Source: Sphingomonas panacis (lineage in GTDB: Bacteria; Pseudomonadota; Alphaproteobacteria; Sphingomonadales; Sphingomonadaceae). Taken from it: DNA of 64,000 bases. The stretch lies in the NCBI RefSeq assembly GCF_001717955.1, contig NZ_CP014169.1, positions 62,001 through 126,000 of the forward strand. The letters are read 5' to 3'. Below are positions 7,193 to 17,200 of the stretch, piece after piece. Each line of letters begins with the position of its first letter. Positions within the stretch are counted from its first letter, which is position 1. Both the position numbers and the translations under genes were made by a program. The notes under the pieces are model-generated. The model saw only the letters and a program-made list of their open reading frames with translations. It was not told the origin of the DNA and did no database searches.

Positions 7193-9049
7193 ATGCCATG
7201 CGCTTCTATCCATCTTGAGGGCTCGCGCGAAAGCGAGCGGCTCGCGGCGATCGCCGATTATGAGCTCGCCGACGCGCCAGACGAGACCGAATTCGATCAT
7301 ATCGTCGCGCTTGCCGCCTCCTTGTTCGATGTGCCTATCAGCCTGATCTCGGTAGTCGAAGAAGACCGTCAGGTATTCGCCGGGCGAACCGGGCTCGACG
7401 TCACCGAAACCGCCCGTGATATCTCCTTCTGCTCGCATGCGATCGAAGCAGATGGCGTCTTGGTCGTCGAAGACGCACGGCGCGATCCACGCTTCTCCCA
7501 GAACCCGCTCGTTCTCGGGCCGCCTTACATTCGCTTCTACGCCGGCGCGCCGTTGCGCGTCCTATCCGGGCACGTGCTGGGGACGTTGTGCATCATTTCG
7601 CCCGAGCCGCGCGAGTTCGGCCCCAAATTCATCCGCCAACTAGAAAGCCTGGGACAGCTGGTCACTGACCGGCTCGAGCTTCGCAGGAGCGAGCGCAAGC
7701 GCTGCGCCAATGAGGTCCGCCTTGCCCAGATCGCGCATGTCGACCAGCTGACGGGCTTACCCAACCGGGCCCTGTTCCACGAAAAGGCCGATGATCTGCT
7801 ATCGGGACGAAGCGGCGCTGAACCGGCGTCGGGAGCACTGCTGCTGTTCGACCTCGACGGATTCAAGGACGTCAATGACGTGCTCGGGCACGGCGTGGGC
7901 GACCGGTTGCTGACCGCCGTCGGCGATCGCCTGCGTGAACGAATCCACGATGGCCACCTGCTTGCCAGGCTCGGCGGAGATGAGTTTGTTTTATTGATGC
8001 CCGGTGTCGGCGATCCGCGCGAAGCCCACCGGATGGCCGATGCCATGCGCGCCTGTTTCAATGAGGGCTTCAGGATAGACGGCGAGGAGTTGCAGCTCGA
8101 TACAAGTATCGGCGTCGCCATCGCGCCGCATCATGGCGCCAACACCGATGCGCTGCTGACGAGCGCGGATCTCGCGCTCTACCGCGCCAAGGATATGGGC
8201 GGGGGCGCCATCAGCTTTTTCGAGCCGCATCTGCGCCATCAGGTCGAGATGCGGCGGCGGCTGCAGGGCGAGTTACGTGGCGCTTTCGAGGCCGGCGAGT
8301 TCGAACTGCTCTATCAGCCGCAGGTCTGCCTTGACGATGGACGCATTGTCGGAGCCGAAGCACTGCTGCGCTGGCGCCATCGAGAGCATGGGCTACTATC
8401 CCCTGCTCAGTTTCTGTCGGTGCTCGACCGCATGCCGCTTGCCGCCGCCGTCGGCGAATGGGTATTGCGAACCGCGTTGACCCAAGCTGCAAAGTGGAAG
8501 CAAAATGGGCTGACTTTACGTATGGGCGTAAACCTGTTCGCGTGCCAGTTTCGCACGAATGGTTTGCCCGAGCTTGTCGCTTTCGAACTGGCGCGAACGC
8601 ACCTTCCAGGCAGCTTGGTGGAGATCGAAGTCACGGAGACGATCGCCATCAAGAACGTCCAGCCCGTCGCGTCCGCTTTGATCGCCTTGCGACAAATGGG
8701 AGTCAGCATTGCTCTTGACGACTTTGGCACCGGTTATGCCTCGCTCAGCCTGCTCAAGGAACTGCCGGTCACGCGATTAAAGATAGACAAGAGCTTTTTG
8801 CGCGATCTTGATTCCGGATCATGTGATGCCGCGGTGGTCGACGCGGTGTTGCGGATGGGAGAGGCTTTCAGACTTGATGTCATCGCCGAAGGGGTCGAGA
8901 CCCAAGCGCAGGAGGATTGGCTGCGCGCTGCAGGCTGTCGTGAAGTTCAAGGCTATCTGTACGGCAAGCCGATGACCGCTCACGAACTGTGGCGCTGGGC
9001 AGTGAGCTCAACCTCAGATCCTGCGATCAAGTCCCTCCCTAGTGCGTGA
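7193..9049 (+). CDS. GAF-GGDEF-EAL c-di-GMP turnover protein
   Basis: This soluble protein has 618 residues: an N-terminal GAF sensor (about 35-165), a GGDEF domain (RLGGDEF at about 259-265) and an EAL domain with the usual active-site residues (AEALLRW, GVNLF, VEVTET, DDFGTGYASL, KIDKSF, AEGVET). It can plausibly both make and degrade c-di-GMP, with the GAF domain setting the balance. There are no membrane segments. It is transcribed divergently from the membrane GGDEF protein across a 140-bp region, so the two may be regulated together. No ligand can be assigned to the GAF domain. Confidence 0.9.
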   Translation: MPCASIHLEGSRESERLAAIADYELADAPDETEFDHIVALAASLFDVPISLISVVEEDRQVFAGRTGLDVTETARDISFCSHAIEADGVLVVEDARRDPRFSQNPLVLGPPYIRFYAGAPLRVLSGHVLGTLCIISPEPREFGPKFIRQLESLGQLVTDRLELRRSERKRCANEVRLAQIAHVDQLTGLPNRALFHEKADDLLSGRSGAEPASGALLLFDLDGFKDVNDVLGHGVGDRLLTAVGDRLRERIHDGHLLARLGGDEFVLLMPGVGDPREAHRMADAMRACFNEGFRIDGEELQLDTSIGVAIAPHHGANTDALLTSADLALYRAKDMGGGAISFFEPHLRHQVEMRRRLQGELRGAFEAGEFELLYQPQVCLDDGRIVGAEALLRWRHREHGLLSPAQFLSVLDRMPLAAAVGEWVLRTALTQAAKWKQNGLTLRMGVNLFACQFRTNGLPELVAFELARTHLPGSLVEIEVTETIAIKNVQPVASALIALRQMGVSIALDDFGTGYASLSLLKELPVTRLKIDKSFLRDLDSGSCDAAVVDAVLRMGEAFRLDVIAEGVETQAQEDWLRAAGCREVQGYLYGKPMTAHELWRWAVSSTSDPAIKSLPSA

Positions 9050-9093
9050 GATGCGCTTCCTACAGCAATAGTCGCGCACGTTCCCACCGGGAG

Positions 9094-9765
9094 ATGATTT
9101 TCTATAGGGATTATATACTCCGCTACGAACGACGCGCGCGCCTGTTGGCGATTTGCCTGGCCGGGTTGGCCGGCTTCGTCGACGAAGTCGGCTTCCTGAG
9201 GCTTGGTAGGTCGTTCGTTTCCTTCATGAGCGGCAAGTCAACCCGGATGGCGGTCGGTTTAACCGGGCGCACTGCAACGGCGGTGCTCGCTGGGTCATTG
9301 ATCACCGCTTTCGTCACGGGGGTCGTCGTCGGTTCGCTCCTTGCTTCATCTGCAGGGCGGTCGCGCAAGGCAATTGTGTTGGGGGCGGTTTCGCTGCTCT
9401 TGTCTGTCGGTGCTGCACTTGGGCGGCTCGGCTTCGACGATGGCGTAGGCATCGCCATGGCGCTCGCGATGGCTGTGTGAACACGGTTCCAACGCGATGG
9501 CGAAGTCAGCATTGGTGTGACATATATGACCGGCACGTTGGTCAAGTGCGGTCAACACATCGCCGCCGCACTGCGTGGCGGTGAGCGCTGGGCATGGATA
9601 CCTTATCTGTTGCTGTGGGCCGGGCTGGTTTTAGGCGCGATCGCAGGTGCCGCCACCTATGCCATGATCGGCCTAAGCGCTCTGTGGTGTGCCGCTGCTG
9701 CTGCCGCGTCGCTCGCATTTGCCGTTCGGCTGATCACGTCACCAGCTGGCACGTTCACGTTATAG
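9094..9765 (+). pseudogene. DUF1275 (YoaK-like) membrane protein broken by an internal stop
   Basis: The frame begins at an ATG preceded by GGGAG and encodes a hydrophobic protein with DUF1275 features: GFVDEVGFL, SFVSFMSGKSTR and, after the break, TYMTGTLVK and WIPYLLLWAG. A TGA at 9478-9480 interrupts it in frame (LAMAV, stop, then RFQRDGEVSIG). Related proteins read roughly LAMGAxNTVFxRDGEVS here, so the site is one residue short with garbled codons, consistent with two small compensating deletions. A restart at 9517 or 9526 would give only the C-terminal third. I regard it as a pseudogene, barring sequencing error. Confidence 0.75.
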
Positions 9766-9935
9766 CATAAGCTGTTCACAGACCGTCTCAAGCGGGAGGA
9801 CAGGCGGAACATCTCGCGTCAATTTTTGGATCGAGGGCCCAGCGAGAGGCTCGATCCGGTCAGAAATCGCACGAAAAAACAACTTTAGGGCTGCGATTTA
9901 TGGACGGCGTTGCGCATGGAGGATAGCCCCTGTTC

Positions 9936-10919
9936 ATGGAAGTGATGCATGATCTCGACAGCGCGAGTCTCGGTGCCGTTCTCAAGACGGCGCTCGATGC
10001 CGTGGTGGTGATGCGGATGGATGGCACGATCGCGGGATGGAACGACGTCGCCGCGCGGACTTTCGGCTGGTCTTACGACGAGGCCTACGGGCAACGGATG
10101 AGCGAGATGATCATCCCGCCTCGGTATCGCGCAGCGCATGAGCAGGGTCTTGGCCACTTTCTGGCGACCGGTGCGGGCCCGGTGCTGGACCGGCATTTCG
10201 AAATCGAAGCGCTTCATCGAGCGGGTTATGAGCTGCCCGTAGAGCTGTCGATTACCCGCACCGAACAATTTGGTGCGCCGGTTTTCCTCGGCTTCCTCCG
10301 CGATATCAGCGAACGACGCGACGCCGCGCGCCGGCAGGAACTGATGATCGGCGAACTCAACCACCGCGTGAAGAACTTGCTCGGCGTCGTCGCGGCCATC
10401 GCGCATCAGACCGGGCGCAACGCCACCACCCTTCCTGAGTTCTCCAAAGCTTTCGAGGGGCGACTCGCGTCGCTCGCCCGTTCCCATGAAATCCTGACCA
10501 GCGTTGCCTGGGAGCGCGCGCCATTGCGGGCGCTGGTCGACGAACTGTTCGGCGCTGATCTGAGTGAGGCGGCGCCGCGGATCACGGTCGACGGTCCCAC
10601 CGTGCTGTTGGCGCCCCGTCACCTGCTCAGCCTTAGCATGATCCTGCATGAATTGATGACGAATGCCGTCAAATATGGAGCGCTCTCGACCCCAGGAGGT
10701 CAGATCAATCTGACCTGGGCCGTAAAAGACGGCGAATTGTCGCTGATCTGGAGCGAAACCGGCATCTCCGGGGTTCAGACGCCAAGCCGCAAGGGTTTCG
10801 GTTCGAAAATGATCGCGCTCAGCGTCAAACATGAACTGCGCGGGACGATGAACAAGGACTGGCGCGAGGATGGCATGAGGTTTTATCTCAGCTTCGCGCT
10901 TGCCGAGGAGGCCGCGTGA
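9936..10919 (+). CDS. PAS domain HWE-family sensor histidine kinase
   Basis: The protein has 327 residues. An N-terminal PAS domain (about 10-130, with DGTIAGWNDVAARTFGW) is followed by the HWE/HisKA_2 phosphoacceptor region ELNHRVKNLLG (His about 143) and an ATP-binding domain with the N-box HELMTNAVKYGALS and the later WSETG that gives the family its W-x-E signature. There is no membrane segment, so the sensor is cytoplasmic; PAS domains of this type often bind flavin or haem, but no LOV cysteine motif (NCRFL) is present. The downstream response regulator starts inside its stop codon, so this is a coupled two-component pair. Confidence 0.88.
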   Translation: MEVMHDLDSASLGAVLKTALDAVVVMRMDGTIAGWNDVAARTFGWSYDEAYGQRMSEMIIPPRYRAAHEQGLGHFLATGAGPVLDRHFEIEALHRAGYELPVELSITRTEQFGAPVFLGFLRDISERRDAARRQELMIGELNHRVKNLLGVVAAIAHQTGRNATTLPEFSKAFEGRLASLARSHEILTSVAWERAPLRALVDELFGADLSEAAPRITVDGPTVLLAPRHLLSLSMILHELMTNAVKYGALSTPGGQINLTWAVKDGELSLIWSETGISGVQTPSRKGFGSKMIALSVKHELRGTMNKDWREDGMRFYLSFALAEEAA

Positions 10920-11401
10920 TGCTGGATCATGGCGTGATCGGATGGCGATGCTCGGGCGACAGGCCGCCGCCAGGTGACGTGAGCCCGGACGGTGCCGGTT
11001 CGCTGCCGCAGGCTTTTCTCGAACAGCCCGTCCTCATCATCGAAGACGAAGCCATGATCGCCTGGACGCTAGATAGCTTGCTGGAGGATTTGGGGTTCGT
11101 CTCGATCACGATCACCGCGCGCGGCGAGGACGCGATCGCCGCGGCGACGCAGCTGCAGCCCGGCCTGATCGTTTCGGACATCAATCTTGGCATTCGCGGC
11201 ATGGACGGCATTGCGGCCACCATCGCGATCCGCCGCACGCGCCTGATCCCTATCCTGTTCGTCACCGGACATGCCGGCGCGGACGCCACCGCGCGGATCG
11301 GCCACGACTTGCCGGACGCCCTTGTGCTGCGCAAGCCCATTGCCTACTCCGACCTGCAGCGCGCCCTTGTGCGGCTTTCTCAGGCGCTCAAGCCGAGTTG
11401 A
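10919..11401 (+). CDS. Single-domain response regulator
   Basis: The protein has 160 residues and a 35-residue, low-complexity N-terminal extension. The receiver domain follows: VLIIEDEAMIAW (acidic pocket), VSDINLG (phosphoacceptor Asp), FVTGHAG (conserved Thr) and LRKPI (Lys). There is no output domain, so it probably relays phosphate or acts by protein contact, as is common for HWE-kinase partners in alphaproteobacteria. The ATG at 10919 overlaps the kinase stop; a GTG immediately before it is also in frame. Confidence 0.85.
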   Translation: MLDHGVIGWRCSGDRPPPGDVSPDGAGSLPQAFLEQPVLIIEDEAMIAWTLDSLLEDLGFVSITITARGEDAIAAATQLQPGLIVSDINLGIRGMDGIAATIAIRRTRLIPILFVTGHAGADATARIGHDLPDALVLRKPIAYSDLQRALVRLSQALKPS

Positions 11402-11517
11402 GCCCGTGCCGCGCGGCCGATGCCGCTAGGTGAGACGCGCCAAGCTGGTCCTGAGCGGATCGTCTTGCCATAAGGGCAGGAGGGCGCGCCCTCCGCCCCG
11501 CAAACGGAAAGCGCATT

Positions 11518-13146
11518 TTGGAAGCAATCACGATCGTTCTTGCCCTGTTGGTCGCCGTCGTCGTCAGCGGCGTCATCTCCAGGCTCCTTCCGCTGCCTGT
11601 CCCCCGGCCTCTCGTGCAGATTGCTCTCGGAGCGGTGATCGGCTTGGCGGCAAACTGGCGCGTGACGCTCAATCCCGAAATCTTCTTCCTGCTTTTCCTG
11701 CCGCCTTTGCTGTTCCTCGACGGCTGGCGCATCCCGCGTGAAGAGCTATTCAAAGATGGCGTGACCATTCTCGAACTGGCGCTGGGTCTGGTCATCTTCA
11801 CCGTGATCGGCATGGGCTTGTTCATCCATTGGATGGTGCCCGCGATCCCGCTCGCGGTCGCCTTCGCGCTGGCCGCGGTCGTCTCGCCGACCGACCCGAT
11901 CGCGGTTACGGCGATCGCGCAACGCGTGCCGATTCCGAGGCGGATGATGCACATTCTTGAGGGCGAATCCCTGCTCAACGACGCCTCGGGCCTGGTCTGT
12001 TTGCGCTTTGCCATTGCCGCGGCGCTGACCGGGGCCTTCTCGGTTCATGATGCCGCGCTCAACTTCCTGTACGTCTCCTTCGGCGGTATCGCGGTCGGCG
12101 CCGGCCTCACCTGGACGGTCGGCCGCGTCAAGAACTGGATCAGCCGCCGCCTAGGCGAAGACAGCGGTTCGCAGATCCTGATCAGCCTTTTGATCCCGTT
12201 CGGCGCCTATCTCATCGCCGAGCATCTCCATTGCTCGGGTATCCTGGCCGCCGTAGCCGCCGGCCTCACCATGGGTTTCATCGAGAGTGGCGGCCAGGCG
12301 CTGGCGGTGACCCGTATCCGCCGCAACACCGTATGGGACGTCATCCAGTTCACCGCCAACGGCATGATCTTCGTGCTGCTGGGCGAGCAGTTGCCGATAA
12401 TCCTCTCGGGCGCGGCCGAGACCGTGCGGCTGACCGGGCATCACGAACCCTGGTGGCTGGGGGTCTATGTGCTGGCGATCAACCTGGGCTTGGCGGCGCT
12501 CCGTTTCGGCTGGGTGTGGATCTCATTCCGGCTGACGGTGTTCCGACAGACCGGTCAGCAGACGACGCCAAACTGGCGGATTGTCGCGGCGATGTCGTTT
12601 GCCGGCGTCCGAGGTGCGATCACGCTGGCGGGTGTACTGACGCTTCCACTTGCGATGACCGACGGCAGCCCGTTTCCCGCGCGCGACCTAGCCATCTTGC
12701 TCGCCATGGGGGTGATCATCGTCTCGCTGGTCGTCGCCAGCATCGGCCTACCCTGGCTGCTCAACGGGCTTGAAATGCCGGCCGAGCCATCGCGGCAGGC
12801 CGAGGAGGATCATGCGCGGATCGAAGCCGCGCAGGCGGCGATCGCCGCCATCGAAAAGGTCCAGCATGACTTGGCCGAAGGCCGCAAGGACGCGGATCTC
12901 TATGTGGCCGCCGCGTCGCGGATCATGGACGGCTATCGCGAGCGGATCGAGAATCGCCGAGGCACACCTGAAGACAATGCGCTCGGTCGTCGGTCGGAGC
13001 GGATCGAGCGCGATATGCGGCTTGCCGCCCTCAAGGCGGAGCGCGCGCAAATCTTTCGGATGGTACGAAAGCGGGAACTGGGCAGCGAATTGGCGCGCAA
13101 GCTGATCCGCGAACTCGATCTACTCGAAACACGTTATGCGGGTTAG
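11518..13146 (+). CDS. NhaP-type Na+/H+ antiporter (CPA1 family)
   Basis: This protein of 542 residues has about 12 membrane segments over the first 425 residues. It shows CPA1 features: LFLPPLLFLDGWRI, the ion-binding SPTDPIAV, EGESLLNDASGLV and FAGVRGAITLAGVL. The last 110 residues are a charged, probably helical cytoplasmic tail, as in NhaP/YjcE-type exchangers. It should exchange Na+ (or K+) for protons in the inner membrane. The start is a TTG at 11518; no better start lies downstream before the first membrane helix. It is a stand-alone gene after the two-component pair. Confidence 0.88.
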   Translation: MEAITIVLALLVAVVVSGVISRLLPLPVPRPLVQIALGAVIGLAANWRVTLNPEIFFLLFLPPLLFLDGWRIPREELFKDGVTILELALGLVIFTVIGMGLFIHWMVPAIPLAVAFALAAVVSPTDPIAVTAIAQRVPIPRRMMHILEGESLLNDASGLVCLRFAIAAALTGAFSVHDAALNFLYVSFGGIAVGAGLTWTVGRVKNWISRRLGEDSGSQILISLLIPFGAYLIAEHLHCSGILAAVAAGLTMGFIESGGQALAVTRIRRNTVWDVIQFTANGMIFVLLGEQLPIILSGAAETVRLTGHHEPWWLGVYVLAINLGLAALRFGWVWISFRLTVFRQTGQQTTPNWRIVAAMSFAGVRGAITLAGVLTLPLAMTDGSPFPARDLAILLAMGVIIVSLVVASIGLPWLLNGLEMPAEPSRQAEEDHARIEAAQAAIAAIEKVQHDLAEGRKDADLYVAAASRIMDGYRERIENRRGTPEDNALGRRSERIERDMRLAALKAERAQIFRMVRKRELGSELARKLIRELDLLETRYAG

Positions 13147-13490
13147 GCTGACAACGCGGCCTCCATCAGCAGCGTCGTTCGTCTGCATCCCGTGGGGCGA
13201 CCTCCCTTGATCGCTCACCACCGTTTTTAGTGTTGTGCATATGACCAAACTCAATCTTGGCGGAGCCGATCAACTGCTCCGCTTCCGTGGTCTTCCTCTC
13301 CGAGTAGATTTGCATGTGACGATCGGCAGGCAACACCTACTGGGTCTCCATAGTAAGAGAGGCGGCATGCAACTTAACATAGATCGCTGGTCTAACACAG
13401 GCGCTAGCCGCTTCTGCTGGAACGGCGGTCTGAACGCAGGCTGTGCGGAAAACGAGTAAATAGGAACAGGCATATGTCCATCGGACCACC
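13147..13490. other. Intergenic region, nothing recognised
   Basis: About 340 bp lie between the antiporter (plus) and the DUF2726 gene (minus), which converge. A plus-strand frame of 74 codons exists (13235-13459), but its composition does not look coding. No clear terminator or repeat is seen. Confidence 0.4.
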
Positions 13491-14018
13491 TCACGCATTC
13501 GCGCGGTCGTGGAGCAGCTCGACGTCGCGCAAATGGCCGACCGCTGCCAGCGCCGTCGGAATAGTCGGCCGGGCCGACGCGGGAATGCGGATCGTCTGGT
13601 AGCCCGCCCGCGCCGTCATGGCGTCGCGCAGTCGGTCTTTCACCGCGTCGTGCGAACGGTCGTCGAGTTCGACCAGAGCGACCACCTTGCCGATGGTCGG
13701 ATCCACGATGACGAAGTCGATGATCTTTTGCGAGAAGGCGTTTCGGTCGGCCAGGTTGAACCGACTTCCCGGCCGCCTGGGCGCGGCGAGCAGCGCGCCC
13801 ATAGCGACCTGAGCATGGATCCGGTACATCGGGAGCACATGCTCGAGCGCCGACAGCATGGCCTGCTCGCGCGGGGTCATGAACGCCTTGGCGACCGGCG
13901 CCGGAGGTCCACCGATCGCCTTCAGCGGCGCGAGCAGCCCGAGCAGGACGACGAGACAGACGAGGAAGATGATCGGCCCCATCGATAGTCGACCAAGCTG
14001 GTCGGTCAGCTGGTGCAT
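13491..14018 (-). CDS. DUF2726 protein with one membrane anchor
   Basis: The protein has 175 residues. One N-terminal membrane helix (about residues 13-32, GPIIFLVCLVVLLGLLAPL) is followed by a soluble domain of the DUF2726 type, a restriction-endonuclease-like fold: RFNLADRNAFSQKIIDFVIVD and VALVELDDRSHD. A GGAGGG site precedes the ATG. It is the last gene of the minus-strand transfer cluster, after the relaxase and a 66-residue protein. DUF2726 proteins are common on plasmids; their role is unknown, though the D...E-x-D pattern would fit a nuclease-like site. Confidence 0.75.
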   Translation of the reverse strand: MHQLTDQLGRLSMGPIIFLVCLVVLLGLLAPLKAIGGPPAPVAKAFMTPREQAMLSALEHVLPMYRIHAQVAMGALLAAPRRPGSRFNLADRNAFSQKIIDFVIVDPTIGKVVALVELDDRSHDAVKDRLRDAMTARAGYQTIRIPASARPTIPTALAAVGHLRDVELLHDRANA

Positions 14019-14050
14019 ATGCGTTTCCCTCCGGATTTGCGCGTGGCCGC

Positions 14051-14251
14051 TCAGAACCAGCCGTCCTTGCGGCCCTCATTGCTGTCGCGAAGCGCTCGGC
14101 CGTCGACGGCCGAGCAGCGAATCTCCAGCTCGACCTGGTCGCCCTTGCGTCGCGTCCGGAAATCGGCTTCGCTGAGCCCATTGCGACGCGCATAATCCTC
14201 GGCTGCCTTCTCGCTGCCGAACTTGCCGCCTTCGTCAAAATCCCACGCCAT
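14051..14251 (-). CDS. Small conserved plasmid protein, 66 residues
   Basis: Starts MAWDFDEGGKFGSEKAAEDYARRNG and ends KDGWF. It is charged and soluble, with no known motif. The start is the first ATG at which the frame becomes hydrophilic and coding-like; the open frame upstream runs through the relaxase 3' end region and is not coding-like. It sits about 40 bp after the relaxase and before DUF2726 on the same strand, so a transfer-linked accessory role is possible but not shown. Confidence 0.6.
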   Translation of the reverse strand: MAWDFDEGGKFGSEKAAEDYARRNGLSEADFRTRRKGDQVELEIRCSAVDGRALRDSNEGRKDGWF

Positions 14252-14291
14252 GGTCAGTCTCCTTCCAATGTGCCGGCACCGCGCCGACAGT

Positions 14292-17200
14292 TCACAAATC
14301 GAGGCCAAGGCTGCGCTCGGGCAGCGGTGGCAGCAGGTCGCCCTTGACGTCCGGCTTGAGGTCGGGCGGCGCTTTGAGATCATTGGCTTGCCCCACGACC
14401 GCGGGCGCGACTGGCCCCTCGGGGATCGGCGGCAGGTCGCCGAGAATGTCGGGCTGGTCGGCCAGATTGATGCCGTCGATCGGGCCAGGATCGAATTTCA
14501 CGGGCGCGCCGCCACCCTTCCTGTTGTCGATGTCGAGGCGGCCCAGCGTCTCGAGCGCCGAGGTCTTGTTGCCGGGATTGAGGTTGAGCTGGCGCTCGAG
14601 CTTCGCCTTGTCGTCCACGACCATCACCAGCTCGTCCCGGACGCGGGTGACGCCGACGTTGAACATTCGCTGGTTCGAAAGATTGCGCTCGTGGCTGTCC
14701 ATCACGGTGATGGCTTTGTCGGTGGTGATGCCCTGGGCCATGTGCATGTTGAGCGCATAGGCAAGGTCGAGCCGGGAGAGCATCGGGTCGCCGAGGTCGA
14801 GCGTGAGCCGCTCCCTGCTCGCGGTCTCGACCGTGACGCCATTGACGTCGACGGTCAGGACCCGCGCGAGCGCAGCGTTATGAAGGTCGCGCGGCTTGTC
14901 GTTGGCGGTCCAGCGAATGCGGTCGCCCTCGCGGATATGGAGGTCCTTCTTCTCGGTCAGTTCGAGGCGATCGCGCTTCTCGGTCGGCGAAAGTTGCTGG
15001 GGATCGAACCGGATCTTGCGGCGGCCGTCGCTGAGCTCGACCTTTCCATTGGGCAACACGCGGGTGACGTCGTAGCGGCCCTTCTCGAGCCCGACGTCCA
15101 GTGCCCCGCCCCGGCCGACGTCGAGCGTCTGACCGGGCTGGTACGTAGAGGCATAGCGCAGCTCTTCGCGCGTGTGGTTGACGCGCTCATAGACGGTGAG
15201 GTGGATCCCCTGCCCGCGCACCGTGCCCTCGGCAGCTAGGCCGTCCTGAATCCGTTGGTTGATGATCGCGCGCGAGGCGCGGCCCGACGCAAAGACGGCG
15301 GTCGCCTCGCGCTCGTCTGGCGCTAGGGCCAACCACATCTCGGCGGCTGTCTCGGGCGCGCTGGCGCTCTCATGGACGTTCTCGCCCAGCACTTTCATCG
15401 CCTCGCCCGCCTTGCCGATATTGGCGAGCGCCGCGACTGTCCGCAGCGTGTCGGTGCGCTGGCGGATGTTCTCGTCCATGCGCGCCATCGTGCCGCCGGC
15501 GGCCTGGATCATCGCGAACGACTTGCCGGCGTCGATCGACGAGAGCTGCTGCCGGTCGCCGACCAGAACGAGCTTGTCGATGCCGAGCGCCTCCGTGATC
15601 CGGTGGAGCTTGAGCATGTCGTCGCTCGAGACCATCGACGTCTCGTCGACCACCAGCATCGCGCCGGCGAACTTCGCCTGCGCCGCCTCGAACCGCGGCG
15701 TGTCGCGCTCGGTTACGAACCGCTCGTTAGCGAGCACGAACGAGGCGATCGTCTGGCTCTTGATGCCGGCACCGTCGGCGAGGTCCGCGACCATCTTGTT
15801 CTGGAAGGCGAGGCCGACGATGTCGCGGCCTTCGGCTTCCGCCACGCGCGCGACCGCCTGCAGCATCGTCGACTTGCCGGCGCCGGCGACACCCTGCACC
15901 GTGATGGTGCGGTCTTCCGATGACAGGATCAAAGTGGCGGCCGCGAGCTGGCCGGCGTTGAGCGGACGATCGGCGATGGCCTGCAGGCGCTCTGGCGCCT
16001 CTGTCGCAGGGATCACCGGCACCGCCTTGCCCGCCCCCGCTTCGACCGCCTTCAGGATCGTTTCCTCGGTGCGCAGCGCTTCGGCCGTAGTGACCATGGA
16101 GATGTTCTTGTCGCCGTCGCGGGGCACGCCCGGGATGAGCTGGCGCTGCTCGATCAGCCGCCCGACCCGCGCTTCGACGCTGTCGATCGTCACGCCCTTC
16201 AGGCCGAGGTCGAGTGCGGTCTTCGCGAGCAAGTGAACGTTGAACGCCGCCTCGCGCTCGGACAGGATCCGCACGGCGGATGCGACCGCGAGCTGGGTTC
16301 GCGCGGTGGCGGGCGACAGGGTGATGCGGGTGAGTCCCGAATCGACCAACGGATCGTGCGGGCGGAGGAAGCCTCCGATCACCTCGCGCGCGCCCTGTAT
16401 CGCATCGGCTACGGCGCGATACCCACGCTCGACACGGCTGTCCGAGACGCTGGCGCCGGCGCGCGCCTCGGAGGAAGCCAGAAGGCCCTTGCCGTCGAAG
16501 CCGAGCGCCGCCGCCTTGTCGATCCAGCCCTTGATCAGACCGTCGCGATCGCCGGCGTTGAGCTTGGGGTCGCGGGTGGTGGTGGTGACGCCGTCGCGCC
16601 CTTTCGCCGAGACGATGCCGAGCGCGGCGGCTTTTTCGAGGATCGCCTCGCGCCGCTGGCTGAACGCGTCGATGACGGTCTTCGGCACCCCCGAAATCTC
16701 GAATGTGCCATGCTTGCCCTGGAGTTCGACCTGATAGCCGAGCGTCTCGAGGCCGGCGCGCAGATAAGCGTGGTAGATGGCGCCGATCGTCGCATTGTTC
16801 GCCCAGAGCTTGTCGGCATGGAGCGCCTGCCATTTGCCGTCGGGCATGCGGGTCAGATTGGCGACGACGGCGTGGATGTGCGCCTGGGGATCGAGCGCGC
16901 GGCTGGTGTCGTGCTGGAACAGCGCATAGACGAGATTGCTGGTCTGGACCGGCACCTTGCGGCCCTCGATGTCCTTGCGACCTTCCGCGAGATTCTTCTC
17001 GACCCAAGCCATGGTTTTCTGGACGGCGGTCATGTTGGCGGCGAGCACGCGCTTGTCGCCGGCGACATAGGCCATGAGCGACACCGATTTGGGGGCAGAG
17101 AAGGTGAGGTCGACGCCGTTGCGACGGTTTTCGTGCCTCGCGACGCCCTCGCCCGACGGCAGCGTGCCGCTCAGGATTTCCTCGAAAGCCTGTTTCGAAA

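Noticed and set aside
13235..13459. Plus-strand frame of 74 codons after the antiporter.
   Set aside because: Composition is not coding-like and there is no ribosome site.
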